In this document: piece after piece, positions 7,701 to 14,257 of the stretch
Position numbering within the stretch: position 1 is the stretch's first letter
Layout: each line of letters opens with the position of its first letter
Notes under the pieces: model-generated
What the model saw: only the letters and a program-made list of their open reading frames with translations
Database searches by the model: none
What the model was told of the DNA's origin: nothing
From: GCA-2737595 sp037138535
GTDB taxonomy: Bacteria > Actinomycetota > Actinomycetes > Nanopelagicales > Nanopelagicaceae
Assembly (NCBI GenBank): GCA_037138535.1
Contig: JBAXIG010000029.1
Coordinates: 1 to 19,771, forward strand
Length of the DNA: 19,771 nucleotides
Reading direction: 5' to 3'
Position numbers and translations under genes: made by a program

Positions 7701-8234
7701 TTATTTTAGTTTCGGCAAATTCCCGGCCACGAGCGATCCGTGAACGAAAGTAAGCGGCGTTGCATAGCGCTGCTCGAATGAATCCACTTCGCCCACGATC
7801 ACTACATGATCGCCTGCATCCATTCGATTCCACGTGGTGCACTCCATCCGAACGAGCGAGTTCCCCAAGAGTGGAACACCTCGATCGGAAAGTTCATACT
7901 CAACTCCGGCGAATTTATCTCCGCCTTTCTGGGCAAATTGCTTCACCAGGTCACGCTGATCATCGGCAAGGAAGTGCACCGCCCAATGATCGACCCGCAT
8001 CCAATGGTCAAAAGAAGACGAGTTGCGATCGACCGTCCAGAGCAAGAGCAATGGATCTAACGAGACCGACGTAAGTGAGTTGCAAATAATGCCGATGGGC
8101 AGAGCTTCATCGCTGGAGGTCACCAACGAGATTCCGGTGACCCATTGAGACATCACCGAGCGGAAGATCTTGGAGTCAAGCGTGCCTTCGGAGATGCTGC
8201 CGTGAAGCGGGCTCTCACTCGGGGATGGCGTCAT
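7701..8234 (-). CDS. Flavin reductase (RutF/HpaC-like, FMN-binding split barrel)
   Basis: This 177-residue protein has the flavin-reductase-like domain: FRSVMSQWVTGISLVTS (24-40), CNSLTSVSLDPLLLL (51-65, flavin-binding loop), FHFLADDQ-type strand near 88-93, FAGVEYE (108-114) and GDHVVIVGEVD (141-151). It reduces FMN or FAD with NAD(P)H and releases it to a partner oxygenase, here most likely the luciferase-like monooxygenase immediately downstream. The ATG has AGGAG at good distance (AGGAGATAA before the start). A plausible promoter lies just upstream, so this is probably the first gene of a three-gene - strand operon. The first 20 residues are polar and not part of the domain. Confidence 0.9.
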   Translation of the reverse strand: MTPSPSESPLHGSISEGTLDSKIFRSVMSQWVTGISLVTSSDEALPIGIICNSLTSVSLDPLLLLWTVDRNSSSFDHWMRVDHWAVHFLADDQRDLVKQFAQKGGDKFAGVEYELSDRGVPLLGNSLVRMECTTWNRMDAGDHVVIVGEVDSFEQRYATPLTFVHGSLVAGNLPKLK

Positions 8235-8258
8235 TTATCTCCTGCTCTCATTTTGACG

Positions 8259-8287
8259 ACCGTAAAGGAGACGCAAGGAGGAGTCAA
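8259..8287 (-). promoter_or_regulatory. Candidate promoter of the flavin reductase-monooxygenase-OYE operon
   Basis: On the - strand TTGACT (8282-8287) is followed after 17 nt by TACGGT (8259-8264). The -35 matches consensus at 5 of 6 positions and the -10 is a TAnnnT type. The predicted start would leave a leader of about 18 nt with AGGAG before the ATG at 8234. Confidence 0.4.
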
Positions 8288-8331
8288 TAAAGTGGTGGTG
8301 ATATTTTTCTCTGCCATCTCTCGCTTCAAGA

Positions 8332-9882
8332 TTATCCCTTCAGTAGCCGGGCAGCTGCCAAGCCGCCCGAGATGGCATTCGCCCCGGCCCCCGGCCAGGT
8401 GCCTGCCCCGGCCAGGTAGAGGCGTGGAATTTCGGTGGCGTATTTACCCAGGTCAAGGCTGGGTCGCATGAGGAACTGATCGAGATGATGGCTACCGGCG
8501 ACCGAATCCCCACCGACCAGATTGGGATTACTGGCGTGCAGATCGGCTGGACTCATGACGTGGCGACCCAGAATGGTGGTGGTAAAGCCAGGGGCATACC
8601 GTTCCATTTTGGCGATCACTTGGTCCGCGACCCGCTCGCTCTCCGCCACCCAGGTGCTTCCCTTCGGAATATTGGGAAGAGTGCGCACTTGAATCCAGAC
8701 CACACCCTTACCTTCTGGGGCGCGCGAGGGATCCACTACAGAACTCTGGCCCACAATCAGTAACGGCTCATCGGGAATCTCACCTGCGAGTGATTGCTGA
8801 TAAGTGCGCGCCATGTCATCGACATATGGACCCACATGAACATAGGCAAATCTTCCGAGCTCACTATCACTCCAAGGAATCGGTCCGCTCGTTGCCAAGT
8901 GCACCATCATGGTGCCTGGACCGAAACGGTAATGCGAAGCCGCTTGTCTCATGTGAGCTGGGACATCTGAAGACTCAAGTAAGTTATCCACCATCACTGG
9001 AAGAACGACCGTCGAGATGACGCCGCGCTTAGCCAGGATCTGCTTTCCATCAGCTAACCGCACTCCAAAAGCCCCTTTATCGTTGACCAAGATGCGAGCG
9101 ACATCCGTCTCGAGCTGTACTTTGCCGCCCTTCTTCTCCAAAAGTGCAACCATGGCGTTGACGAGATTGCTGGCACCGCCTTCGACAATCGACATGCCAT
9201 TAGCCATGTCTAGGAAGCATTCAAGTAATGGGAAGACTGCCCCGCCGGTGATATCCGGTGCGTAATCAAGGTGCATTCCCCACGCAGCTAGGAGTGATTT
9301 TGCTTCGGGGGTTTCAAAGTATCGATCACCGAGTGCGCGAGTTGATGAAAGCAAAATGCGAAGAAGTTCTCCCGAACCTTTCTTGCCACGCGCTTTCCAA
9401 AGTGCGCGCGCACCTTGCCAAGTTCCTTTTGATGGAAGTGGGTTGCCATACATCGGGAAGTACGAGCCTGCAAAATCCCCAAAGAGCGAGCCGAGTGCTG
9501 CCCAGCCTTTCGCGTCGCCGGCATTGTGCGCCGCCCACATAGCCGCGGTCGCTTCACCGTCTTGCACCACCTTAAGATTTTTTCCGTTGGGAAATGCAGA
9601 GGCGTACGGCGTCGAAGAGTGCGCAAACTTAAGGCCCAACTCTCCGAGTGCAACACCGTGCTGAGCAAAGTATGGAGAGCCGAGAAAGAGGCCCATATTG
9701 GTGGCCCAGTAATCGTGGGTAAAGCCAGGCAGGGTGAGTTGGCCACTACGTATGGCTCCACCGGGGGCATCAGAGCGTTCCAATACGACAACGGAAAGGC
9801 CTTTATCTACGAGCGCGGTGGCCGCTACCAAACCTTGATGGCCGGCCCCGATAACAATGACGTCGACATGTTCCTGGCTCAT
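8332..9882 (-). CDS. FAD-dependent oxidoreductase, phytoene desaturase/PYROXD2-like
   Basis: This 516-residue flavoprotein has an N-terminal dinucleotide-binding fold, VIVIGAGHQGLVAATAL (8-24), ending in acidic E35 and followed by PGGAIRSG (40-47), which is typical of the phytoene desaturase and amine oxidase superfamily. The C-terminal FAD-contact segment LYLAGAGTWPGAGANAISGG matches the same superfamily. The substrate domain, including a GGASNLVNAMVALLEKKGG segment, fits the PYROXD2-like branch rather than true carotenoid enzymes, and no carotenoid genes are nearby. GGAGGG lies just upstream of the ATG. It is divergent from the tryptophan-dioxygenase-like gene across 87 nt. Substrate unknown. 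Confidence 0.88.
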   Translation of the reverse strand: MSQEHVDVIVIGAGHQGLVAATALVDKGLSVVVLERSDAPGGAIRSGQLTLPGFTHDYWATNMGLFLGSPYFAQHGVALGELGLKFAHSSTPYASAFPNGKNLKVVQDGEATAAMWAAHNAGDAKGWAALGSLFGDFAGSYFPMYGNPLPSKGTWQGARALWKARGKKGSGELLRILLSSTRALGDRYFETPEAKSLLAAWGMHLDYAPDITGGAVFPLLECFLDMANGMSIVEGGASNLVNAMVALLEKKGGKVQLETDVARILVNDKGAFGVRLADGKQILAKRGVISTVVLPVMVDNLLESSDVPAHMRQAASHYRFGPGTMMVHLATSGPIPWSDSELGRFAYVHVGPYVDDMARTYQQSLAGEIPDEPLLIVGQSSVVDPSRAPEGKGVVWIQVRTLPNIPKGSTWVAESERVADQVIAKMERYAPGFTTTILGRHVMSPADLHASNPNLVGGDSVAGSHHLDQFLMRPSLDLGKYATEIPRLYLAGAGTWPGAGANAISGGLAAARLLKG

Positions 9883-9932
9883 TCGCCCTCCATAAAATTC
9901 TTACCCTCTTCCAGTGAATCTAAACTCTCTCA

Positions 9933-9945
9933 TGTTCATTGAACA
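9933..9945. promoter_or_regulatory. Perfect 6-1-6 palindrome, candidate operator
   Basis: TGTTCATTGAACA is TGTTCA and TGAACA around a single T. It lies in the 87-nt divergent gap and overlaps TTGTTC on the - strand, which sits 18 nt from a TAGATT -10 candidate for the FAD oxidoreductase. A dimeric repressor or activator site for both divergent genes is plausible. No regulator gene is present in the window. Confidence 0.4.
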
Positions 9946-9969
9946 AGTTGCTAGAGGAGATGCGTAAGA

Positions 9970-10689
9970 GTGGCGTACTCTCACCCCATGACTTACGGCG
10001 CTGATCAAGTACTCACCGGCTCGGGCAATAGCGATTACGAACGCTACATCCGCACGAACGAACTCCTTTCGTTGCAGAAGGGGCCCGACACCTGGGGGCA
10101 CCGGGATGAACTTCTCTTCACAGTGGTACATCAATCTTCAGAGCTCTGGCTCAAACTTGCCATTGCCGAGTCACACGAGATCATCGTCAGACTTCAGGCC
10201 GGAGATATCTCTGGCGCTCTTCGCCTGGTTGATCGCATTCCGATGTGTGTCATCAATGCCACGCAGAATCTCGACATGCTGGAGAAAATGTCACCGTGGG
10301 ATTATCAGCAAGTACGGCGTGCACTTGGCCATGGCTCGGGTTTTGATTCTCCAGGCTTCAATGGAATCCGCGCTGTTATTCCACAACTTGGCGTGGAATT
10401 CCATCGCCTCTTAAATGCCGAAAACATCTCTTTGCTAGACCTCTTTGTGCATCATGAGAAGCACGATCAGCTTTACCGTTTAGCCGAAGCACTCATTGAA
10501 ATTGATGAACGCATGATCAACTGGCGCCATCGCCACTTCAAAGTGGTCGAACGCAGCATTGGGTTACACGTTTCTGGAACGCAAGGAACGCCTGTTGAAG
10601 TAATCGGTCAACTACGTGACAAAAGCTTCTTCCCTGAACTCTGGGATGTTCGCACCGAGATCACAAACTACGCACTTAAGGACGAGTAA
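9970..10689 (+). CDS. Tryptophan 2,3-dioxygenase family heme protein (short, atypical)
   Basis: This 239-residue protein shows the heme-dependent aromatic oxygenase pattern of tryptophan 2,3-dioxygenase: YERYIRTNELLSLQ (23-36), DELLFTVVHQSSELWLKL (46-63, with the H54 equivalent of the distal His), SGFDS (123-127), WRHRHFKVVERSIG (185-198, with H189 the likely proximal heme ligand) and FFPELWDVRTE (220-230). It is some 50-60 residues shorter than usual bacterial enzymes. The position of the substrate-carboxylate Arg after SGFxS reads N131. The GTG start at 9970 has AGGAG (9955-9959) upstream; the ATG at 9988 is too far from it. Opening the indole ring of tryptophan is the family reaction, but another aromatic substrate is possible. 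Confidence 0.8.
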   Translation: MAYSHPMTYGADQVLTGSGNSDYERYIRTNELLSLQKGPDTWGHRDELLFTVVHQSSELWLKLAIAESHEIIVRLQAGDISGALRLVDRIPMCVINATQNLDMLEKMSPWDYQQVRRALGHGSGFDSPGFNGIRAVIPQLGVEFHRLLNAENISLLDLFVHHEKHDQLYRLAEALIEIDERMINWRHRHFKVVERSIGLHVSGTQGTPVEVIGQLRDKSFFPELWDVRTEITNYALKDE

Positions 10690-10700
10690 CCGCGAGCCGA

Positions 10701-11129
10701 TTAGGCGAGCGCGGCATCCAGGGTGATGGCGGCTGAAGAGTAGAGTTTAGAAACTGGGCACGTCTCTTTGGCCTTCTCAGCAAATGCCACGAAATCATCA
10801 TTTGAACACGCTTGGCCAATGCCGCGGGTCACAAGATGAACTTCACTAATCCAGAAACCATCGGTACGTTGTTCAAGAGTCACGCGAGCACTTGTTTCCA
10901 CCGACCCGAGAGCAAGACCGGCATCCTCAAGAATGCTGGTGAGCGCCATTGAAAAACATCCGGCATGCGCTGCGCCGATTAGTTCTTCTGGGTTAGTGCC
11001 AGAGTTCTCTTCGGTGCGTGACTTCAATGAGAAGGGAATAACTTGCCCAGCACGACCTAAAGTCATGCTTCCGGTACCTGTGGGCACAGATCCATTCCAA
11101 ATAGCACTTGCGTGGCGAAGTATCTTCAC
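10701..11129 (-). CDS. osmC: OsmC-type peroxiredoxin
   Basis: This 142-residue OsmC/Ohr-family thiol peroxidase would detoxify organic hydroperoxides. Alignment by eye to E. coli OsmC is close: GTNPEELIGAAHAGCFSMAL (44-63, peroxidatic C58) and KETCPVSKLY (121-130, resolving C124). The GTG at 11129 is chosen because AAAGGA lies 8-9 nt upstream and the length then equals that of E. coli OsmC (143). An ATG at 11147 would add six residues but has no ribosome site. The 3' end converges on the dioxygenase-like gene with 11 nt between stops. The 5' end is only about 16 nt from the start of the divergent cupin gene. Confidence 0.9.
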   Translation of the reverse strand: MKILRHASAIWNGSVPTGTGSMTLGRAGQVIPFSLKSRTEENSGTNPEELIGAAHAGCFSMALTSILEDAGLALGSVETSARVTLEQRTDGFWISEVHLVTRGIGQACSNDDFVAFAEKAKETCPVSKLYSSAAITLDAALA

Positions 11130-11145
11130 GAGTACGCTTCCTTTC

Positions 11146-11916
11146 ATGACAATGAATCCCAGTAACTTTTTTCCGGGCGTAGTACGCACCGTAGCCGATG
11201 TCGCTGCAATCTCGCGAGGCGAAGCAGAGATCTTCGAACTCGTTCGAGAGGGTGAGTACGCAGAAGCACTCACTGCTAGTGAAATCCATCTAGATGGTCA
11301 CGCCGACATGGGGATCCATGAGGATGGAGATCTGCTGCTCTTCGTGCGCGAAGGTAGCGGGACACTTACAGTCGCTGGCGAATCGTGTGAGCTCTCTCCT
11401 GATTGCGCCGCCTTAATCCGCGATGGAGAGGCTTGGGCGCTTTCAAGTACCAGCCCCTTCAAGATTTTTTCAGTCCATGCGCCAGGCATGGGACCATATG
11501 CCCGCAAAATCGCGAAGCCTGCCATCGGTTTTCAACGCGTGGTCCAACAAGGGATCACAAATAAAGGCACGGCCACCGGCAACCGAGAATTCGAAGTGCT
11601 CTTCGATGAGAGTCGCGGCAGTAGCGGGGCCACCATGTTCGTGGGTTTCATCCCGACCTCGGGCGCCCCTGCCCACTATCACCTCTACGACGAGATCTGC
11701 CATATCGTCCGAGGAGGAGGCGCCTTTGTGGTCGGCGATACCAAGGTGCCCATCGGCCCCGGCTCCACCTTCATGGTGGCCCCCCGCATGCTCCACTCGG
11801 TCATGAACGACCGCGAAGAGGACCTCTGGATCCTAGGAACCTTCCGACCTGCGGGCTCCCCAGCAGCTGCCTACTACCCCGATGGCCGGCCAGCACCAGG
11901 GTACGACGAAGTCTAA
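11146..11916 (+). CDS. Two-domain cupin (bicupin) protein
   Basis: This 256-residue protein has two beta-barrel cupin halves. The second half carries a metal-binding set: H177 and H179 in PAHYHLYDE, E183 and H217 in MLHSVMND, with GPGSTFMVAP between. The first half (about 45-115; GDLLLFVREGSGTLTVAG) lacks the H-x-H pair and is probably structural. Candidate functions include a dioxygenase, isomerase or amidohydrolase of small-molecule catabolism; none can be chosen. The start is ATG 11146 or ATG 11152, two codons apart. Neither has a Shine-Dalgarno, so a leaderless transcript is possible. The last third has more GC-rich third positions than the first. Confidence 0.75.
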   Translation: MTMNPSNFFPGVVRTVADVAAISRGEAEIFELVREGEYAEALTASEIHLDGHADMGIHEDGDLLLFVREGSGTLTVAGESCELSPDCAALIRDGEAWALSSTSPFKIFSVHAPGMGPYARKIAKPAIGFQRVVQQGITNKGTATGNREFEVLFDESRGSSGATMFVGFIPTSGAPAHYHLYDEICHIVRGGGAFVVGDTKVPIGPGSTFMVAPRMLHSVMNDREEDLWILGTFRPAGSPAAAYYPDGRPAPGYDEV

Positions 11917-12078
11917 AACCCCTTCAGACCAGCCCTCTTGGGCATAGCGCCCTCCTATCGGTCGTCAGATCCACAGGTTTAAGACACGTAACTGAGTTGG
12001 CAGGGGCCTGTGGGATACGGCACACTCATCCAAGTTAGTTCCATATTCTGCCCTATCCCTCTTGGAAGGAAACCCCCT
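11917..12078 (+). promoter_or_regulatory. Intergenic region before the ABC transporter operon
   Basis: These 162 nt contain no gene that I can support. A small GGGC/GCCC hairpin lies near 11939-11953 without a T run. TATTCT (12044-12049) is a possible -10 box for the transporter operon, but no good -35 lies 17 nt upstream. CAGG-GG-CCTG at 12001-12010 is a short inverted repeat. This region most likely holds the main promoter of the downstream operon. Confidence 0.35.
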
Positions 12079-13209
12079 GTGAAGAAGACAACCCGCCTCG
12101 GCGTCGTGGCTGCTAGCGCAGCCCTCGTCGTCTCTGGTCTCACCACTGTTGCCGCTCCGGCATCAGCCGCATCGTGCTCCGGCACGATCGCCATCATCGC
12201 TCCCCTCACCGGCGGAGTCGCATTCATTGGCAAGGAACAACAAGGTTTCGCACAACTTGCTGTTGCTGATTACAACGCCAAGAACGGCACCACTTTTACG
12301 ACCAAGGATTACGACACCCAACTTGATGCTGCGCAAGCAAGCACCCAAGCCCCAAACATCGTTGCTAACAAAGATGTTCTCGGAGCCATGGGACCTGCAG
12401 GTAGCCAAGAAGTGCTCGCGATTGGTGGCCTCCTCGGTGCGAACAACATCGCCCTGGTCAGCCCATCAGCAACTCGTACCAACCTCACCGCTGGTACCTT
12501 CCCTAACTTCTACCGTCCCATCCCCAACGATGGTCTTCAAGGACCTGGCGATGCGAACTACATGGTGAAGACTCTCAAGGCTAAGGAAATTGTCGTCATC
12601 GAAGAGAAGACGGCATACGGAACCGGCCTTGCTAAGGAAGTTGTCACCACCCTCAAGGCCCTCAAGGTGAAGGTAACCAACATTGCAGTCAACGAGAAGA
12701 ATGCAGATTACGCAGCTGTCGTAACCCGCGTATCGAAGACCACCAACTTCGTCTTCGTTACCTTCCAAGATGCTGCCAAGTCAGAGCAGGTTGCCCAAGA
12801 ACTCATCAAGCAGAAGAAGAAGGCAGTTGTCTTCGGTTCCGATGGTTCAGATCAGCCCACATTTAAGACCCCAGGCACTTACGTTTCAGCATTCGCTCCT
12901 GACGTCAACGGACTTCCTGTTGCCGCCGCTGTGGTTGCTGCATACAAGGCCACCTACAAGGCTGACGTGACCACTTTCGGTCCACCAGCTTACGTAGCCG
13001 CACAGGTCATCGTTGAAGCCGCAGGTCGCGCATGCGCAGCCGGCAAGCCAAACGATCGCGCAGCAGTGCTTGCTGAGATCGCAAAGACCAAAATCGCGCA
13101 AACCATCATGGGTAACGCCCTCGCTTTCACCGCCACTGGCGATGTAAAGGGTGGACGTTTCTACATCTTCCAAACCCAAGCAGATGGTAAGCGCAAGCTC
13201 GTCGGCTAA
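12079..13209 (+). CDS. Branched-chain-amino-acid-type ABC transporter substrate-binding protein
   Basis: This 376-residue extracellular binding protein begins with a Sec signal peptide: basic VKKTTR, a hydrophobic stretch (7-27) and an ASA|A cleavage site near residue 30. No lipobox is seen. The mature part opens with TIAIIAPLTGGVAFIGKEQQ, the typical LivJ/LivK-family start, and contains ASTQAPNIV, MGPAGSQEV and a periplasmic two-lobe pattern. C33 and a Cys near the C-terminus (GRACAAGKPND) could form a disulfide. GTG at 12079 is chosen because AAGGA (12066-12070) precedes it and it gives a proper signal peptide; the ORF extends further upstream without support. It feeds the permeases and ATPases downstream. 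The solute is not predictable: amino acids, amides or urea are all known for the family. Confidence 0.92.
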   Translation: MKKTTRLGVVAASAALVVSGLTTVAAPASAASCSGTIAIIAPLTGGVAFIGKEQQGFAQLAVADYNAKNGTTFTTKDYDTQLDAAQASTQAPNIVANKDVLGAMGPAGSQEVLAIGGLLGANNIALVSPSATRTNLTAGTFPNFYRPIPNDGLQGPGDANYMVKTLKAKEIVVIEEKTAYGTGLAKEVVTTLKALKVKVTNIAVNEKNADYAAVVTRVSKTTNFVFVTFQDAAKSEQVAQELIKQKKKAVVFGSDGSDQPTFKTPGTYVSAFAPDVNGLPVAAAVVAAYKATYKADVTTFGPPAYVAAQVIVEAAGRACAAGKPNDRAAVLAEIAKTKIAQTIMGNALAFTATGDVKGGRFYIFQTQADGKRKLVG

Positions 13210-13252
13210 CCTCTCGCTATAAATTGGTGAGCACGAGAAAAATGTAAGTCAG

Positions 13253-13286
13253 GAGAGGTGATGGGGGTCCGCCCCCATCACCTCTC
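13253..13286 (+). promoter_or_regulatory. Strong hairpin between binding-protein and permease genes
   Basis: GAGAGGTGATGGGGG (13253-13267) pairs perfectly with CCCCCATCACCTCTC (13272-13286) around a TCCG tetraloop (UNCG type). No T run follows, so it is less a classical terminator than an mRNA-stabilising or partial-attenuation element. Such hairpins are known to keep binding-protein mRNA in excess over permease mRNA in ABC operons. Confidence 0.8.
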
Positions 13287-13339
13287 TCGCTTGCAAGTGA
13301 GATAGATTGCAATTCGAAGATTTTGAGCAAAGGAAATCC

Positions 13340-14257
13340 ATGTCATACCTTGGGCAGCAACTCGTTAACGGGCTCACGCTCGGTGGCGTCTATGCGCTCA
13401 TCGCACTGGGTTACACCCTCGTGTACGGTGTGCTGCAAATCCTGAACTTTGCTCATGGCGATGTTTACATGGTCGGCGCGTTTATCGGATTCTTTGTAAT
13501 GACCGGACTCGGTGGCCCCCTTCAGCCTTCAGTTCCGGTGGCCATCATGGTTTTGATTATGTTTTTAGTGGCGATGCTTGGCACCGGCCTACTAGGAATC
13601 GTCATTGAACGTTTTGCCTACCGTCCGCTCCGAAGCTCCACACGCATTGCTCCACTCATTAGCGCACTTGGCGTCTCTATTTTGTTGCAGAATGCCGCGC
13701 TCCTACTCTTCTCGGCGAACATCCGCTCATACGACACCTCCTCATATATTCCTTCGACGCTTGGATTCTCCTTCGCCGACATCACTATCGACGGAGTACG
13801 TCTCTTCGTTCTTGTACTTTCGATCGCACTCATGTTTGGCCTTGCTCGTTGGGTGAACACCACCCAAGTAGGGCGAGCGATGCGCGCCATCGCATACGAC
13901 CGTGACGCTGCAGTCATGATGGGTATCGACGTTGACAAAGTAATCCGGTGGACCTTCTTCGTGAGCGCAGCACTCGCTGGCGCTGCTGGCGTAATGAATG
14001 GTCTGCTACTTCGCGGCGTTTCAAATGGAATGGGCCTAGTTCCCGGCCTCAAAGGTTTTACTGCCGCAGTGATCGGTGGGATTGGATCCATTCCAGGAGC
14101 CATGCTCGGCGGTCTCTTGCTCGGAGTGGTCGAATCACTCGCCCAGGGCTACCTCTCTACTAACTTCTCCGACACCATCACTTTTGCACTTCTCATCGTG
14201 GTCATGCTCCTCAAGCCAAATGGCTTGCTCGGCAAGAGAGCGATCGTGAAGGCATGA
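13340..14257 (+). CDS. LivH-type branched-chain amino acid ABC permease
   Basis: This 305-residue inner-membrane permease has the family's typical opening QLVNGLTLGGVYALIALGYTLVYG (7-30) and the signature ILNFAHGDVYMVGAFIG (34-50). About eight hydrophobic segments follow, including FGLARW...GRAMRAIAYDRDAA (166-191, the ATPase-contact loop), GLVPGLKGFTAAVIGGIGSIPGAMLGG (232-258) and an LLKPNGLLGKR tail (290-300). ATG 13340 has AAAGGA upstream; the longer open frame from 13307 is unsupported. It pairs with the LivM-type permease, whose ATG overlaps this stop by 4 nt (ATGA). The likely role is one half of the translocation pore. Confidence 0.94.
   Translation: MSYLGQQLVNGLTLGGVYALIALGYTLVYGVLQILNFAHGDVYMVGAFIGFFVMTGLGGPLQPSVPVAIMVLIMFLVAMLGTGLLGIVIERFAYRPLRSSTRIAPLISALGVSILLQNAALLLFSANIRSYDTSSYIPSTLGFSFADITIDGVRLFVLVLSIALMFGLARWVNTTQVGRAMRAIAYDRDAAVMMGIDVDKVIRWTFFVSAALAGAAGVMNGLLLRGVSNGMGLVPGLKGFTAAVIGGIGSIPGAMLGGLLLGVVESLAQGYLSTNFSDTITFALLIVVMLLKPNGLLGKRAIVKA

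Noticed and set aside
6565..8234. Naming the monooxygenase and flavin reductase rutA and rutF
   Set aside because: The resemblance is at family level. The other rut genes (B, C, D, E, G) are absent from the neighbourhood, so pyrimidine use is not supported.
13618..14103. 161-codon open frame antisense to livH
   Set aside because: It is fully embedded in the LivH gene and low in complexity (Ser/Thr/Arg/Pro-rich), as expected for a shadow frame.
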